Notes: a model not told the origin generated them from the sequence alone. Shown: positions 1-9,228, counted from the stretch's first letter. The stretch is 64,000 nt of DNA from Aldersonia kunmingensis (GCF_001646865.1 NZ_LRRB01000251.1:1-64000), one strand, 5' to 3'. Made by a program: numbers and translations.

Positions 1-1045
1 ACTCTGGGGCCATGAGCGCGAGGCCCAGTACGCGCCTGGACTCGACGGCGTGGTCGGCAAAGTGGTCGAATGATCTTGTGTAAGGACGTAATTCGACGGT
101 GCTGTCGTTGAGCATCGCCTGCAGGATCGGACCGTCACCATCGCGCAGGCCCGCACGCAACCAGTAGGGCAGACCGATCTCGGCATGGTCGGCCATACGC
201 GCGCCCACTCCCGCGAGCGGCGCGACGACCTCGATACCGTGCTCGCGCAGCTGAGCCGGCGGCCCGATCCCCGAACACAACAGCAGTTGCGCCGATTCGA
301 TCGCGCCGGCACACAGCACCACCTGATCGGCGGCGATGAGCTCCTCGACTCCGTCACGCACCGCGCGCACGCCGATCGCCGTGGTGCCATCGAACTCGAC
401 GCCGAGCACCCGTGTCGCTCCGAGCACGCGCAGGTTGTCGTGGTTTGCCACCGACCCGAAATACACTGCAGCAGTGTTGATTCGGTTGCCGTTATCAACA
501 TTGAGCGGGATGGGACCCACCCCGTGTGCGTGCGGTGCGTTGTGATCGGCACAGTAGTCGTGGCCGGCATCGAGGCACGCCTGGGTGAACGCGGCGCACG
601 TCACCGACAGCAGATCCGGCGCCTGCCTGCGCACGGGGACCGGACCGGACCGGCCGTGGAAGTCATCACCGAAGTCGTGATCGGTCTCGCAGCGCCGGAA
701 GTACGGCAACACCTCATCGAAGGACCAGCCCGCGGGCCAGCTCGCGAAGTCATCGGGCGTGCCGCGCACGAAGTAGGCACCGTTGACCGCGCTCGATCCC
801 CCGAGCACTCGCCCGCGCGGCACATCACCGGTTATGCCGAATCCGACATCAACCGGGAAATGCCGGACCCATCGGGAATCGGGTCCGATCGGCAGCGTGG
901 CGGGATCGAGCAACTCGGCCGGAACAGCGGAGTGCGGCCAGGCCGGTCCCGCCTCGAGGAGCGTCACCGTCGCACCGAGTGCCGACAGTCGTGCGGCGAG
1001 CACACTTCCGCTGCTGCCCGCGCCGACGATCAGGAAGTCAGCCAC
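1..1045 (-). CDS. mftG: MftG-like GMC oxidoreductase (3' end beyond window)
   Basis: N-terminal ~348 codons of a glucose-methanol-choline flavoprotein. I translated the minus strand from a GTG at 1045: it opens [13 protein letters not shown], an FAD-binding GxGxxG at residues 8-13, followed by LEAGP, the usual end of the first Rossmann strand-helix-strand unit. The frame stays open to the window edge, so the C-terminal part, including the catalytic His region, is not visible. The GTG overlaps the stop of the mftF-like gene by 8 bp, which implies translational coupling. In mycofactocin loci the GMC enzyme MftG is the last gene of the mftE-mftF-mftG run and is thought to link mycofactocinol re-oxidation to respiration. 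The assignment rests on family plus context. Confidence 0.82.
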   Translation of the reverse strand, partial: MADFLIVGAGSSGSVLAARLSALGATVTLLEAGPAWPHSAVPAELLDPATLPIGPDSRWVRHFPVDVGFGITGDVPRGRVLGGSSAVNGAYFVRGTPDDFASWPAGWSFDEVLPYFRRCETDHDFGDDFHGRSGPVPVRRQAPDLLSVTCAAFTQACLDAGHDYCADHNAPHAHGVGPIPLNVDNGNRINTAAVYFGSVANHDNLRVLGATRVLGVEFDGTTAIGVRAVRDGVEELIAADQVVLCAGAIESAQLLLCSGIGPPAQLREHGIEVVAPLAGVGARMADHAEIGLPYWLRAGLRDGDGPILQAMLNDSTVELRPYTRSFDHFADHAVESRRVLGLALMAPE

Positions 1046-2435
1046 CGAATGTTGGTTTGAGCGCCTCTACGCTCCGCGCGCGGACGGCGCCGCGCCACAA
1101 CCCTGCGCCGTAAGCAATGTCATCGAGCCGCTTGTAGGCGACGTAGCGGACCGGATCGAGACCGCCGGATTCCTTGTGCTTCCACCAGTCTGCGAGACCC
1201 TCACCGATCGCGAGCGCGATGGTGATCTGCCGGATCCGGCTCGAGAAAATCATCGCCAGTAGCGTCACTGGCCAGTAGTGCCGACACGCGGCGGAGGCGA
1301 GTTGCCACAGCCCGGCCCAGAACCCCTTCGCCGCATAGATGGCAGCGACCCGGGTCGGTTGGTCGAGTTCGACGAACGTGCGGCGAAGGCGCAGCACCGT
1401 CGTGCCCATCGCGACGAGCGCACCGAAGATGCCCCATTTGGTCAGCGTCGCGAGCAGGGCAGCGGCGGCGAAGGTCCACGGCGAGACGTTCAGTGGAGCT
1501 ACCGCGCTCGCGTGCCGCTCTCCAAGCGGCGCGGCGCCGGTGCCATAGAACATCTTCCGGCTGAACCATTGCATGAACGTGACGCGGTGATCGTGCGCAA
1601 CCTGCGCGGCCGGCTCGTATCGCAACCGCCAGCCGGCCTCCTCGAGGCGCCAGCACAGGTCGACGTCCTCGGCCACGTGCATGGTCTCGTCGAAGCCGCC
1701 CTCATCGAGGAGCACCCGGCGGCGAGCCAGCATCGCGGCGCTCGGCACGTAGGACACCGCACTGCGCGCCCGGATCTGTGCCTCGCGCGGACCGAGGTCC
1801 AGCGATGACCGGCTGTGCTCGTAGCGGGCGAGGTCGTTCGATTCGATGTCCAGTGCGACGATCCGCGGCGCAACGAGCGCCACGGACGGATCGCTGAAAT
1901 GGCCGAGCATCACCTCCAGCCAGCCTGCCCGGGGAACGACGTCGGAATCCAGGAACGCGACGAATTCAGTTGTCGCTGCTCGCATTCCGGCATTCCGTGC
2001 CGCGGCGGGTCCGCGGGCGACGTCGTGCCGGAGCACGGTGACCCGGGAACCACAGGTGGAGAAGGTCGAGCTATCGATCGGGGCGTCGGAGCCGTCGTCG
2101 ACGATGATTACGGGGTGCCCGCGGACAGCGCTGAGCAGTCGCTCGAGTCCGTCCCGGTTGTTGCGCGCCGGCACGACCACGGTGACGTCTTCCACGGCCG
2201 GCATCAAACGAGGGCGGGGGTTCCCGACGCCCGAGTCGAGCAGCCGACGAGCTACCTGAGCGGTCTGCTGATCACTGACCTCGAGGAACCCATCCCCGAT
2301 CATTGCCGCGGCCGCCGGCGCCAACTTCAGCATCCTGGTTGGAGAACCGCCGATCAGCACTCGGCCTTCGGAGAACGAGCGCACACGTGGATCGATCCGC
2401 ACCCCGAACCCGTCGGGAAGTCGGCCGTGACGCAT
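1038..2435 (-). CDS. mftF: Mycofactocin glycosyltransferase MftF
   Basis: A 465-residue family-2 glycosyltransferase. Residues about 84-265 carry the GT-A fold: [12 protein letters not shown] at 113-116, GPAAARNAG near 142-150, the metal-binding DSD at 163-165 and an ED/W motif near 257. The C-terminal part has hydrophobic segments (about 305-335 and 375-410), consistent with membrane association. MftF is known to add beta-1,4-glucose units to the mycofactocin redox cofactor. It lies 62 bp after mftE and overlaps the GTG of the GMC oxidoreductase gene, the gene order of M. tuberculosis Rv0695-Rv0696-Rv0697. Length and order agree with MftF. What is odd is that the maturation genes that should supply its substrate are not in this locus. 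Confidence 0.88.
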   Translation of the reverse strand: MRHGRLPDGFGVRIDPRVRSFSEGRVLIGGSPTRMLKLAPAAAAMIGDGFLEVSDQQTAQVARRLLDSGVGNPRPRLMPAVEDVTVVVPARNNRDGLERLLSAVRGHPVIIVDDGSDAPIDSSTFSTCGSRVTVLRHDVARGPAAARNAGMRAATTEFVAFLDSDVVPRAGWLEVMLGHFSDPSVALVAPRIVALDIESNDLARYEHSRSSLDLGPREAQIRARSAVSYVPSAAMLARRRVLLDEGGFDETMHVAEDVDLCWRLEEAGWRLRYEPAAQVAHDHRVTFMQWFSRKMFYGTGAAPLGERHASAVAPLNVSPWTFAAAALLATLTKWGIFGALVAMGTTVLRLRRTFVELDQPTRVAAIYAAKGFWAGLWQLASAACRHYWPVTLLAMIFSSRIRQITIALAIGEGLADWWKHKESGGLDPVRYVAYKRLDDIAYGAGLWRGAVRARSVEALKPTFGG

Positions 2436-2497
2436 TCAAGCGATGCTATTCGATCCGGGCTCAGTGGGACACGGCAACCCCGCAAAGAATTTGCCGA

Positions 2498-3181
2498 TTA
2501 CCGCAGCCGCCCGGATTCGTCTGGCTCCCACCTGGCGAAACCGTCGTTCGCGAGCGCGACCATTCGCTCAAAGATTTCTTCACCCTCGGCTGCGGTCGCC
2601 CCGGCCGGGTCGCCGAGGACGCCGTTGTCGGTGACCGCGGCCATGCCGCCGGCACGAAGTCGGGGCAACAGGGCGGCGATCGGTTCGGTGTTGCCGGCCT
2701 CGGCCAGATCGATGCGCACAGACTCGGGGTCGAGGTACAACATCAGTGCCGTCTCGGTGCGGCCGGCGTGGGCGTCAGCGCCAGGCACAGCGCACGGCAA
2801 CCAGCTTGCATCGCGGCCCTCGAATCGCAAGAGCCGCACCGCATCCGACACCGCGGACGCGTTCCCACCGTGCCCGTTCACGAAGCAGATCCGGCTCGCC
2901 CACCGACAGCCAGAGCGGCCCATTTCGACCAGGACCGAGCGCAGCGCCTCAGTGCCGATCGACACCGTTCCCGCGAAACCCTCGTGCTCCCCGCTGGCAC
3001 CGAATGCCACCGGCGGTGCGACGACGCCCGGCAACCGGTCGGCGATCGCGGCCGCGATCGCGGTGTCGGTCGACAGTGGCAGATGCGGCCCGTGTTGCTC
3101 GACCGAGCCGACCGGGACCACGAGCGTCGCGTCCGAGTCAGCCAACTCCGGCCACCGGTGTCCAGCCAACCGATCCGTCAT
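2498..3181 (-). CDS. mftE: Mycofactocin peptidase MftE (creatininase family)
   Basis: A 227-residue creatininase-fold metallopeptidase. The start chosen is the ATG at 3181, which overlaps the previous stop as ATGA; the upstream in-frame extension has no family similarity. Metal ligands are visible: E28 and H30 in SVEQHGPH, D39, and NGHGGN at 102-107. MftE normally cleaves the matured MftA peptide to release the C-terminal Val-Tyr-derived moiety (AHDP) that becomes the cofactor core. Translational coupling to the OYE gene upstream shows that the two flavoenzymes and mftE form one transcript. No mftA substrate gene is seen nearby, so either the precursor is encoded elsewhere in the genome or the enzyme has lost its partner. 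Confidence 0.88.
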   Translation of the reverse strand: MTDRLAGHRWPELADSDATLVVPVGSVEQHGPHLPLSTDTAIAAAIADRLPGVVAPPVAFGASGEHEGFAGTVSIGTEALRSVLVEMGRSGCRWASRICFVNGHGGNASAVSDAVRLLRFEGRDASWLPCAVPGADAHAGRTETALMLYLDPESVRIDLAEAGNTEPIAALLPRLRAGGMAAVTDNGVLGDPAGATAAEGEEIFERMVALANDGFARWEPDESGRLR

Positions 3182-5136
3182 AGCGATACCCCCACTCGAT
3201 AGCCCTCGCGCACCGCGGCGTCGATGCGCCGCGGCGCGAAAGCGTCTCCGATACAGAACAGCTCGAAGACATTGCCTGCCAGCACTTTCCGAAGTTCGTC
3301 TATCGGCTCCTGATGCACGGCGCACACGACGAGGTCGAAAGACTCGGCGCTCGTGTATCCGGTCGGATGATGCATGAGGTCGATCACGACGCGGCCGCCT
3401 TCGGCGCGCGCGCCCATCGGAACGACGTCGGTGCGGGTAGCAATCCGCTTCGCCGACGCCCGCTGCAGCCACCCGGGCAGGTCCAGGGTGAGTCCGAGAT
3501 CCTGACCCACCACGAGCGCATTGGTCGCGAGGGTCACCGCGCATCCCTGGTCCGCCAGCAACTCGGCGACGGAAGTGCCCTGATGAAACCCGAGTTCGTC
3601 GTAGACGAGGACGCGCCCGCCCCCCGCGCCGGATCCGCCGGAGAGCACGTCGCGCACGTCCACGACGGCGGGGATGTCGCCCGCCCAGTCCGGGCGCCTT
3701 GACCGAGCACCGGTCGCCACCACAACTGCGTCCGGATCGGCACCCGCGACGAGCGCCTCATCGGCGGTGGTGCCGAACACGAACTCGACTCCCGCGATTA
3801 GGCATCGTTGGTTCAGATCGTCTGTTACAGAGCTCAATTCGCTGCGATACGGCGCCCCCGCGGCGAGCGTGATCTGTCCGCCAACGGTCGCTTCTCGCTC
3901 GAACACCGTCACGCGATGTCCGCGTTCTGCCGCAGTGGCCGCTGCCTGCAGCCCTGCCGGTCCCGCGCCGATCACGACGACTCGCTTGCCGCCTGAGCGG
4001 ACGGTCGGCGCCGGGAGTGCCTCGACTCCGGTGCGAGCATTCACGACGCAGCCGAGGGCCTGGTTGAGCCCGACCCGGCCGATGCAGTCCTGGTTGCACG
4101 CCAGGCAGGTACGCACCGGACCGCGCCCGGCACGGGCCGTGGTGGCGAACTCGGGATCGGCGATCTGACCACGCACGACGCCGACCAGGTCGCAGACCCC
4201 GTCGGCCAGTGCGCGCTCGGCCTGGTCCGGATGGCCGAACCGGCCGACCCCAATGACCGGTAGTTCCACTGCCCGCCGGATCGCGGCGGGGATGTAGTTC
4301 GCGTACCCGCGCGGCGTCGACATCGACGCCTCGATGGTGTGCAGCGACGCGGTTGCGACACCGATCGCGGTATTGATGTAGTCGACCGCACCGGTTGCGG
4401 CTACCACCTTCGCCGTTGCGACCGCGTCATCGAGTTCCGTTCCGCCCTCGATCTTTTCGTCGCCGCACAGCCGCACCCCGAGAATGGCATCGGGGCCCAT
4501 CGCGGTGCGCACCGCCGCGATCACATCGAGCAGCAGACGCGTCCGGTTCTCGATACTTCCGCCGTAGCGATCCCCACGATGATTCGTCGCCGGGGAAAGG
4601 AACGCGCGCAGGATCGACGATTGGGAGCACTGCAACTCGACGCCGTCGAAGCCGCCCTCGCGGCAGTTCGCCGCGACACGAGCGAAGCCGTCGATCACCT
4701 CGTCGATCTCGTGGTCACCGATCTGCTTGGGCACCTCACGGAACATCGGGTCCGCGATCGGACTCGGCGCCCACAGGGGCAGGCGCGAGTACATGCCGGT
4801 GCCCTGGCCGCCGTTGTGATTGAGCTGCGCGAGGATCGTGGCGCCGTGGCGATGCACGGCGTCGGTGATCGCACGATAGCCCTGGATCACGCTCCGGTCG
4901 TACCCGCGGATCAGTTTCTCGTATGGCCGGTCGGTGGGGTGGGTGGTGTGTTCCTCGGTAATGATCAGGCCCGCACCACCTTTCGCGCGCGCCTCGTAGT
5001 AGGCGGCGTGCTGCACGGTGGGCAGTCCGTTCGTCGCATAGTTGGTCAGATGCGCGCAGAATACGATGCGGTTGGCCAGCGTGTGCGTGCCTACTCGGAT
5101 CGGGGAGAGCAGACGCGGGTAGGGCTCGGGGGTCAT
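3178..5136 (-). CDS. FadH/OYE-type NADH:flavin oxidoreductase, mycofactocin-linked (1)
   Basis: A 652-residue enzyme with the 2,4-dienoyl-CoA-reductase architecture. Residues 1-340 are an Old Yellow Enzyme TIM barrel (NRIVFCAHLTNYA, FLSPATNHRGDRYGGSIENR at about 179-198). A 4Fe-4S ligand set follows: C344, C347, C351, C363. The C-terminal FAD/NAD(P) domain starts with VVVIGAGPAG near 386-395. Such enzymes pass electrons from NADPH through FAD and Fe-S to FMN and reduce enoyl or dienoyl substrates. Two FadH/OYE families are recognised as accessory members of mycofactocin loci. The ATG at 5136 overlaps the stop of its paralogue (ATGA), and its own stop overlaps mftE. The substrate is unknown. 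Confidence 0.85.
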   Translation of the reverse strand: MTPEPYPRLLSPIRVGTHTLANRIVFCAHLTNYATNGLPTVQHAAYYEARAKGGAGLIITEEHTTHPTDRPYEKLIRGYDRSVIQGYRAITDAVHRHGATILAQLNHNGGQGTGMYSRLPLWAPSPIADPMFREVPKQIGDHEIDEVIDGFARVAANCREGGFDGVELQCSQSSILRAFLSPATNHRGDRYGGSIENRTRLLLDVIAAVRTAMGPDAILGVRLCGDEKIEGGTELDDAVATAKVVAATGAVDYINTAIGVATASLHTIEASMSTPRGYANYIPAAIRRAVELPVIGVGRFGHPDQAERALADGVCDLVGVVRGQIADPEFATTARAGRGPVRTCLACNQDCIGRVGLNQALGCVVNARTGVEALPAPTVRSGGKRVVVIGAGPAGLQAAATAAERGHRVTVFEREATVGGQITLAAGAPYRSELSSVTDDLNQRCLIAGVEFVFGTTADEALVAGADPDAVVVATGARSRRPDWAGDIPAVVDVRDVLSGGSGAGGGRVLVYDELGFHQGTSVAELLADQGCAVTLATNALVVGQDLGLTLDLPGWLQRASAKRIATRTDVVPMGARAEGGRVVIDLMHHPTGYTSAESFDLVVCAVHQEPIDELRKVLAGNVFELFCIGDAFAPRRIDAAVREGYRVGVSL

Positions 5137-7100
5137 GCGGGCCGCCCCGTCGATGAAGCGACGACGGCGAGCGCGGCGGCCCGGCCTTCCCGGATTGCTT
5201 CGGCGATGGTGCGCGGCGCGAGGCAATCCCCTACCCGTGCCGCCTCGGGGTGGGTGCGCCACAACTCGTCCTCGGGCAGTCGGTAGCCACAGTCGACCAC
5301 CGTTGCGCACTCGACGGTGCGGCGGATTCCGGTGTTGACGTCCTCGAGAACCGCGCCGTCCGAGCCAACCTGGCGGATAACGACGCCGAGATACCTTGTG
5401 ACACCGGCCCTTATGAGCCGATGGTTGGCATCGACGAGATCTCCGGACATCGCCAGCTGACTTCCCACCAGCCGGTCACCGGTGGCGAGCGCAACCTGGC
5501 ATCCGCGCGCGACGAGCAATTCGGCAAGCGCGACGGCGATCGGACCGCCGATCGGATCGTCGAGCAGGATCGGGCCGTCGGGAAGGTGCGCGCCGGCGAG
5601 CACCATCGGCGCGGTCAGGAGCCTGACCGGCCGGTCCACCCGGTAGCCCGGCGTAGCAGCGCGACTGCCGGTCGCGACGACCACCGCGGTCCCGACGTTG
5701 CTAGCAATCGCGAGATCCACTGCGGCAACCTCGGTTCCGATCTCGAAGCGGACGCCGTGCGCATGGCATTCGTCGGCGAGCCACTCGGTGAGCCGGGCCA
5801 GACGCTCGCGTCCCTCCCCCACGGCGGCCGTCGTAGTCATGCCGCCGAGTCGGCCATCACGCTCGCGCACAATGACCGTCAGGCCCTTGGCAGCCATCAC
5901 CCTTGCCGCCTCCAAACCGGCCGGGCCGGCACCCACCACAAGCGCAGAGCCGGATACCGATGAGGCGGGTTCCGTTTCGATGCGATCGGCTTCGTGGCGC
6001 GCCTCGGGGTTCCCGATGCAACCCACCACCGGATTGCGCACATCGCGTACCAGGCAGGCCTGATTGCACAGCACGCACGGGCGAGGGGCACGCCCCGCCC
6101 GGGTCTTGCGCACCAGATCCGGGTCGGCGATCTGCGCCCGCGTCATTTCCACCACGTCGGCGACGCCCGCGTCGATCGAATACTGCGCCTCTACCGGGTC
6201 GACCATGCTGCCCTGCAGGACGACGGGTACCGCTCCGCCGGCCCGGGCGCGGATCGTTCGGCACAGCTCGGTGTTGAAGCCTGGTGAGACGTGTGCGTCG
6301 GGCCGGTATGCCGAGGAACGCATCGGACCACCCCGCACCACGGTCAGCAGATCGATCGAATCCCTCAGTGCAACAGCATCTTCGGCACCACCTTCGGGCG
6401 TGATGCCCGCCCATGGCGCGAGTTCGTCACAGCACATCCGCAGTGCGAGAACAGAATCCGTTCCGATACGGGCGCGGACGGCGGCGATCACCTCACGGGT
6501 GAACCGCAACCGATCGGCACCGTACGCGTCGGTCCGGCGGTTGGTCAGCCCCGACCGGAACTGACGGAGCAGTCCTGTCGCGCCAGCATCGAGTTCGACT
6601 CCGTCGGCCCCGGCGCGCACCGCGAGTTCCGCCGCATCGGCGAAGCCCGCAATCACCGCAGCAATATCACCGTCGTCCATCTCGCGCGGCAACTCGCGCG
6701 AAGCCGGGTCCGGCACGCGGGAGGGTGCCAACAGGACGCCGCGCGAGTACGCGGTCGAACCCTGCGAGCCGGTGTGGGTCAGCCCGGCAAGGAGGAGGGC
6801 GCCGTGGGCCTGGCAAGCGGTCGCGGCGGCACGCCAGCCCTCGACGCATTCGGTGGCGAGCGGCGCGCGCTCGTAGGGCCAGTCATCGTGGTGCACGGAC
6901 GCGTACTCGGTCACGACGATCCCTGCTCCCCCGCGCGCACGGCGTTCGTAATAGGCGACGGACTCCGGTGAGAGTGCACGGCCCGTGCACAGATTGGTCT
7001 CGTGCGGGCCGAACATCACTCGGGACCCTGCGATCCGGCCGGCGAGTCGGAACGGCTCGGTCAACGACAGCCGGTTCAACTCCGATTCGACGCCGCTCAT
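5133..7100 (-). CDS. FadH/OYE-type NADH:flavin oxidoreductase, mycofactocin-linked (2)
   Basis: A 655-residue paralogue of the next gene, read from the ATG at 7100 (opens MSGVESELNRLSL). It has the same order: OYE barrel (1-340), Fe-S cysteines C342, C345, C349, C361, and an FAD-binding domain beginning ALVVGAGPAG near 386-395. The barrel has drifted: the YGGSIENR segment of the sister gene is replaced by YGADRLRF, and the HNGGQ loop by HTGSQ, so FMN or substrate contacts may differ. First gene of the minus-strand run, divergent from mftR with 131 bp between them. That gap holds a palindrome (7153-7166) suited to a TetR-family operator. The two proteins may be isozymes or form a hetero-oligomer; the sequence does not decide. 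Confidence 0.83.
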   Translation of the reverse strand: MSGVESELNRLSLTEPFRLAGRIAGSRVMFGPHETNLCTGRALSPESVAYYERRARGGAGIVVTEYASVHHDDWPYERAPLATECVEGWRAAATACQAHGALLLAGLTHTGSQGSTAYSRGVLLAPSRVPDPASRELPREMDDGDIAAVIAGFADAAELAVRAGADGVELDAGATGLLRQFRSGLTNRRTDAYGADRLRFTREVIAAVRARIGTDSVLALRMCCDELAPWAGITPEGGAEDAVALRDSIDLLTVVRGGPMRSSAYRPDAHVSPGFNTELCRTIRARAGGAVPVVLQGSMVDPVEAQYSIDAGVADVVEMTRAQIADPDLVRKTRAGRAPRPCVLCNQACLVRDVRNPVVGCIGNPEARHEADRIETEPASSVSGSALVVGAGPAGLEAARVMAAKGLTVIVRERDGRLGGMTTTAAVGEGRERLARLTEWLADECHAHGVRFEIGTEVAAVDLAIASNVGTAVVVATGSRAATPGYRVDRPVRLLTAPMVLAGAHLPDGPILLDDPIGGPIAVALAELLVARGCQVALATGDRLVGSQLAMSGDLVDANHRLIRAGVTRYLGVVIRQVGSDGAVLEDVNTGIRRTVECATVVDCGYRLPEDELWRTHPEAARVGDCLAPRTIAEAIREGRAAALAVVASSTGRPA

Positions 7101-7152
7101 GGGCACGATTGCCCGCGTGCGGCATGACCGGACATCGACATCTCCTTGCGCT

Positions 7153-7166
7153 GTGAGCTGGCTCAC
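7153..7166. promoter_or_regulatory. Palindrome between mftR and OYE operon (candidate MftR operator)
   Basis: GTGAGC-TG-GCTCAC is a perfect 6-bp inverted repeat in the 131-bp divergent spacer, 65 bp upstream of the mftR ATG and 53 bp upstream of the oxidoreductase ATG. TetR-family repressors usually sit in such spacers and control both directions. The half-site GTGAG/CTCAC with 4-bp spacing recurs at 13298-13311. Binding by MftR is inference. Confidence 0.5.
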
Positions 7167-7231
7167 CACTTTAATGGCATCGAGTGCACAAACCAACGGC
7201 GGGGCGCCGTGTGGCCTGCGAAGATGGCGAT

Positions 7232-7915
7232 ATGACCGACAGCGCGAGAACGGTGGGACGAACCGAGGTGACCGATCATCTGCGCCGTCGTTCTGTGGGC
7301 ACCAGCGGGCGGGGCCCATCGGGCCATATCGGCCGACGCCCGGCGACCACGAAGGACCGGATCAGCGGTATCGGCATCGAGCTGTTCACCACGCGCGGCT
7401 TCGAGGAAACCAGCATCGATGAGGTCGCCGAGGCTGCCGGCATCGCGCGCCGGACCTTCTTCCGGTATTTCCCGTCGAAGAACGCCCTTCCCTGGGGCGA
7501 CTTCGATGTGCACCTGGCCGAGATGCGCCGCCAGCTGGCCGAAATCCCCGCGGACACACCGCTTGCCGACGCGCTGACCCGCGCATTACTCGACTTCAAC
7601 GACGTCCCGCCCGACCAGGTCGCACTGCACCGAGCCCGCATGTCGTTGATCCTCACCGTGCCGTCACTGCAGGCGTACTCGATGGTCATGTACGAGGGCT
7701 GGCGTGGTGTCATCGCCGACTACGTTGCGGTTCGCACCGGCGGCGCCCCTACCGATCACGTCCCGCGCACGATCGGCTGGCTCATGCTTGGCGTCGCGGT
7801 TTCGGCGTACGAACAATGGCTGCGTGACGACGACGCATCCCTGTCCGAACTGCTCGGAATTGGGGCACGCAGTCTTCACGAGGGCCTGGCCGGACTCGCC
7901 CCCGAGAGCCGCTGA
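7232..7915 (+). CDS. mftR: TetR-family regulator MftR
   Basis: A 227-residue TetR-family repressor, start at the ATG 7232 (MTDSARTVG). The upstream in-frame extension runs into the divergent promoter, so it was left out. The helix-turn-helix lies at about residues 45-85 (IGIELFTTRGFEETSIDEVAEAAGIA then TFFRYFPSK), with a ~40-residue basic N-terminal tail. The C-terminal ligand domain is helical. In mycobacteria the mycofactocin genes are headed by a divergent TetR regulator (Rv0691c) reported to respond to acyl-CoA. Position and orientation here match. The distinctive point is that the genes it faces are the OYE pair rather than mftABCD. Confidence 0.85.
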   Translation: MTDSARTVGRTEVTDHLRRRSVGTSGRGPSGHIGRRPATTKDRISGIGIELFTTRGFEETSIDEVAEAAGIARRTFFRYFPSKNALPWGDFDVHLAEMRRQLAEIPADTPLADALTRALLDFNDVPPDQVALHRARMSLILTVPSLQAYSMVMYEGWRGVIADYVAVRTGGAPTDHVPRTIGWLMLGVAVSAYEQWLRDDDASLSELLGIGARSLHEGLAGLAPESR

Positions 7916-7965
7916 CCAGGCACGATCGTTCCGCTTGTCACCGGATGGCTCGGTCAGTACCATCT

Positions 7966-7985
7966 AACTAGAACACGTTCTAGTT
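7966..7985 (+). promoter_or_regulatory. KstR-type operator upstream of kshB
   Basis: A perfect 9-bp inverted repeat, AACTAGAAC-AC-GTTCTAGTT, 31 bp before the kshB ATG. The inner 14 bases (TAGAACACGTTCTA) match the published KstR box TNNAACNNGTTNNA at every fixed base. KstR is the TetR repressor of cholesterol-catabolism genes and kshB belongs to its regulon in mycobacteria and rhodococci. Site and gene support each other. Confidence 0.88.
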
Positions 7986-8016
7986 TTGCCCTCGGGATTG
8001 GGAGGATTTTGCCGCG

Positions 8017-9072
8017 ATGACCACCGTTGACGCGCCGCACGGCTCCCGCTCGGTCATCGTGACCGTCGCGGATGTCATCGCCGAGACCTCCGACGCCAAG
8101 TCAGTGGTGTTCGACATCCCCGACGAGCATCGCGCTCGGTTCGCCTACAAGCCGGGCCAGTTCCTCACGCTGCGCATTCCGAGTGATCGCACCGGGTCTG
8201 TCGCGCGCTGCTACTCGCTGGCGTCCTCCCCGCATATCGACGAGCTGCCCAAGGTGACGATCAAGCGCACCAAGGACGGCTACGGCTCCAACTGGGTCTG
8301 CGACAACCTGCTGCCGGGTGACCAAATCGAGGTGCTGCCGCCGTCGGGCACGTTCACCCCGAAGGATCTCGACGTCGATTTCCTTCTCTTCGGCGCCGGC
8401 TCGGGCATCACGCCGGTCATGTCGATCCTCAAGTCCGCGCTCGAGCAGGGCCGCGGCAAGGTCGTACTGGTCTACGCCAACCGCGACCAGGACTCCGTCA
8501 TCTTCGCCGGCGAACTCCGCGAACTTGCTCGCGAGTACCCCGACAGGCTCACCATCGTGCACTGGATCGAAACGGTGCAGGGTCTGCCGACCGCGACCCA
8601 GCTCGCCACTCTCGCAGCGCCGTTCACCGAGTACAACGCGTTCATGTGCGGGCCCGGTCCGTTCATGGACGCGGTGCACGATGCGCTCGCCAAGCTCGAA
8701 ATGCCGCGTACCCGCGTGCACGCCGAGGTGTTCAACTCGCTGGCCGGTGACCCGTTCGCCGATTCCGCGCCGATCGAGATCACCGCTGAGGACGAGGCAG
8801 ACGCCGCGACCGTCGAGGTGGCGCTGGATGGTGAAACGCACACGCTGAAGTGGCCGCGCCGGCAGACGTTGGTCGACATCATGCTGGCCAAGGGCCTCGA
8901 TGTGCCCTACTCCTGCAACGAAGGTGAGTGCGGCTCCTGCGCCTGCACCATCCTCGAGGGGAAGGTCGACATGGAGAACGACGAGATCCTCGACCCCGCC
9001 GATATCGCGGACGGGATCATCCTCGGCTGCCAGGCCCGCCCGACGAGCGACAGTCTGAAGATCGAGTTCTAA
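8017..9072 (+). CDS. kshB: 3-ketosteroid 9-alpha-hydroxylase reductase subunit KshB
   Basis: A 351-residue class-IA oxygenase reductase. Its parts in order are an FAD-binding barrel with RCYSLASSP (64-72), an NAD-binding domain beginning FGAGSGITP (125-133), and a C-terminal plant-type 2Fe-2S ferredoxin with ligands C300, C305, C308 and C338. KshB feeds electrons from NADH to the Rieske oxygenase KshA, which 9-alpha-hydroxylates androstadienedione and opens ring B during sterol degradation. The domain order (reductase then ferredoxin) is right for KshB, although phenylacetyl-CoA oxygenase reductases (PaaE) share it. The exact KstR-type operator just upstream favours KshB. Monocistronic: a GC-rich inverted repeat follows the stop. 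KshA is not in the window. Confidence 0.87.
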   Translation: MTTVDAPHGSRSVIVTVADVIAETSDAKSVVFDIPDEHRARFAYKPGQFLTLRIPSDRTGSVARCYSLASSPHIDELPKVTIKRTKDGYGSNWVCDNLLPGDQIEVLPPSGTFTPKDLDVDFLLFGAGSGITPVMSILKSALEQGRGKVVLVYANRDQDSVIFAGELRELAREYPDRLTIVHWIETVQGLPTATQLATLAAPFTEYNAFMCGPGPFMDAVHDALAKLEMPRTRVHAEVFNSLAGDPFADSAPIEITAEDEADAATVEVALDGETHTLKWPRRQTLVDIMLAKGLDVPYSCNEGECGSCACTILEGKVDMENDEILDPADIADGIILGCQARPTSDSLKIEF

Positions 9073-9085
9073 CACGCCGGCGCAA

Positions 9086-9122
9086 CGGGTGCACCCACTC
9101 TCGAACGCGGGGTGCGCACCCG
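9086..9122 (+). terminator. GC-rich hairpin after kshB
   Basis: CGGGTGCACCC pairs imperfectly with GGGTGCGCACCCG 14 bp after the kshB stop codon. There is no long T tract, so it is at best a weak intrinsic terminator. Confidence 0.4.
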
Positions 9123-9160
9123 CTCAAACACAATTTGCTCTCGTTTGACCTGGCTCCTGA

Positions 9161-9214
9161 GTGCAAAACTTGTTCGTGGGTGCGAAACTTCGCACCCGGC
9201 AGCAAAGTTTGCAC
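9161..9214. repeat. 54-bp imperfect inverted repeat, copy 1
   Basis: Begins GTGCAAAACTT and ends AAGTTTGCAC; the centre is GGGTGCGAA-AC-TTCGCACCC, a perfect 9-bp inverted repeat. Same length and layout as the copies at 34752-34805 and 35601-35654. It lies 14 bp before the ATG of the flavin-dependent oxidoreductase gene, just ahead of its ribosome-binding site, so it could form a hairpin in the 5' leader of that gene. Confidence 0.8.
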
Positions 9215-9228
9215 ACGGGAGGACGCGA

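Noticed and set aside
185-1060. 291-residue plus-strand ORF
   Set aside because: The minus strand here encodes a clear GMC oxidoreductase ([13 protein letters not shown]...), so the plus frame is a shadow.
7101-7231. Possible mftA precursor peptide in the mftR spacer
   Set aside because: Neither strand shows a short ORF ending like IDGMCGVY, and the spacer is filled by promoter elements.
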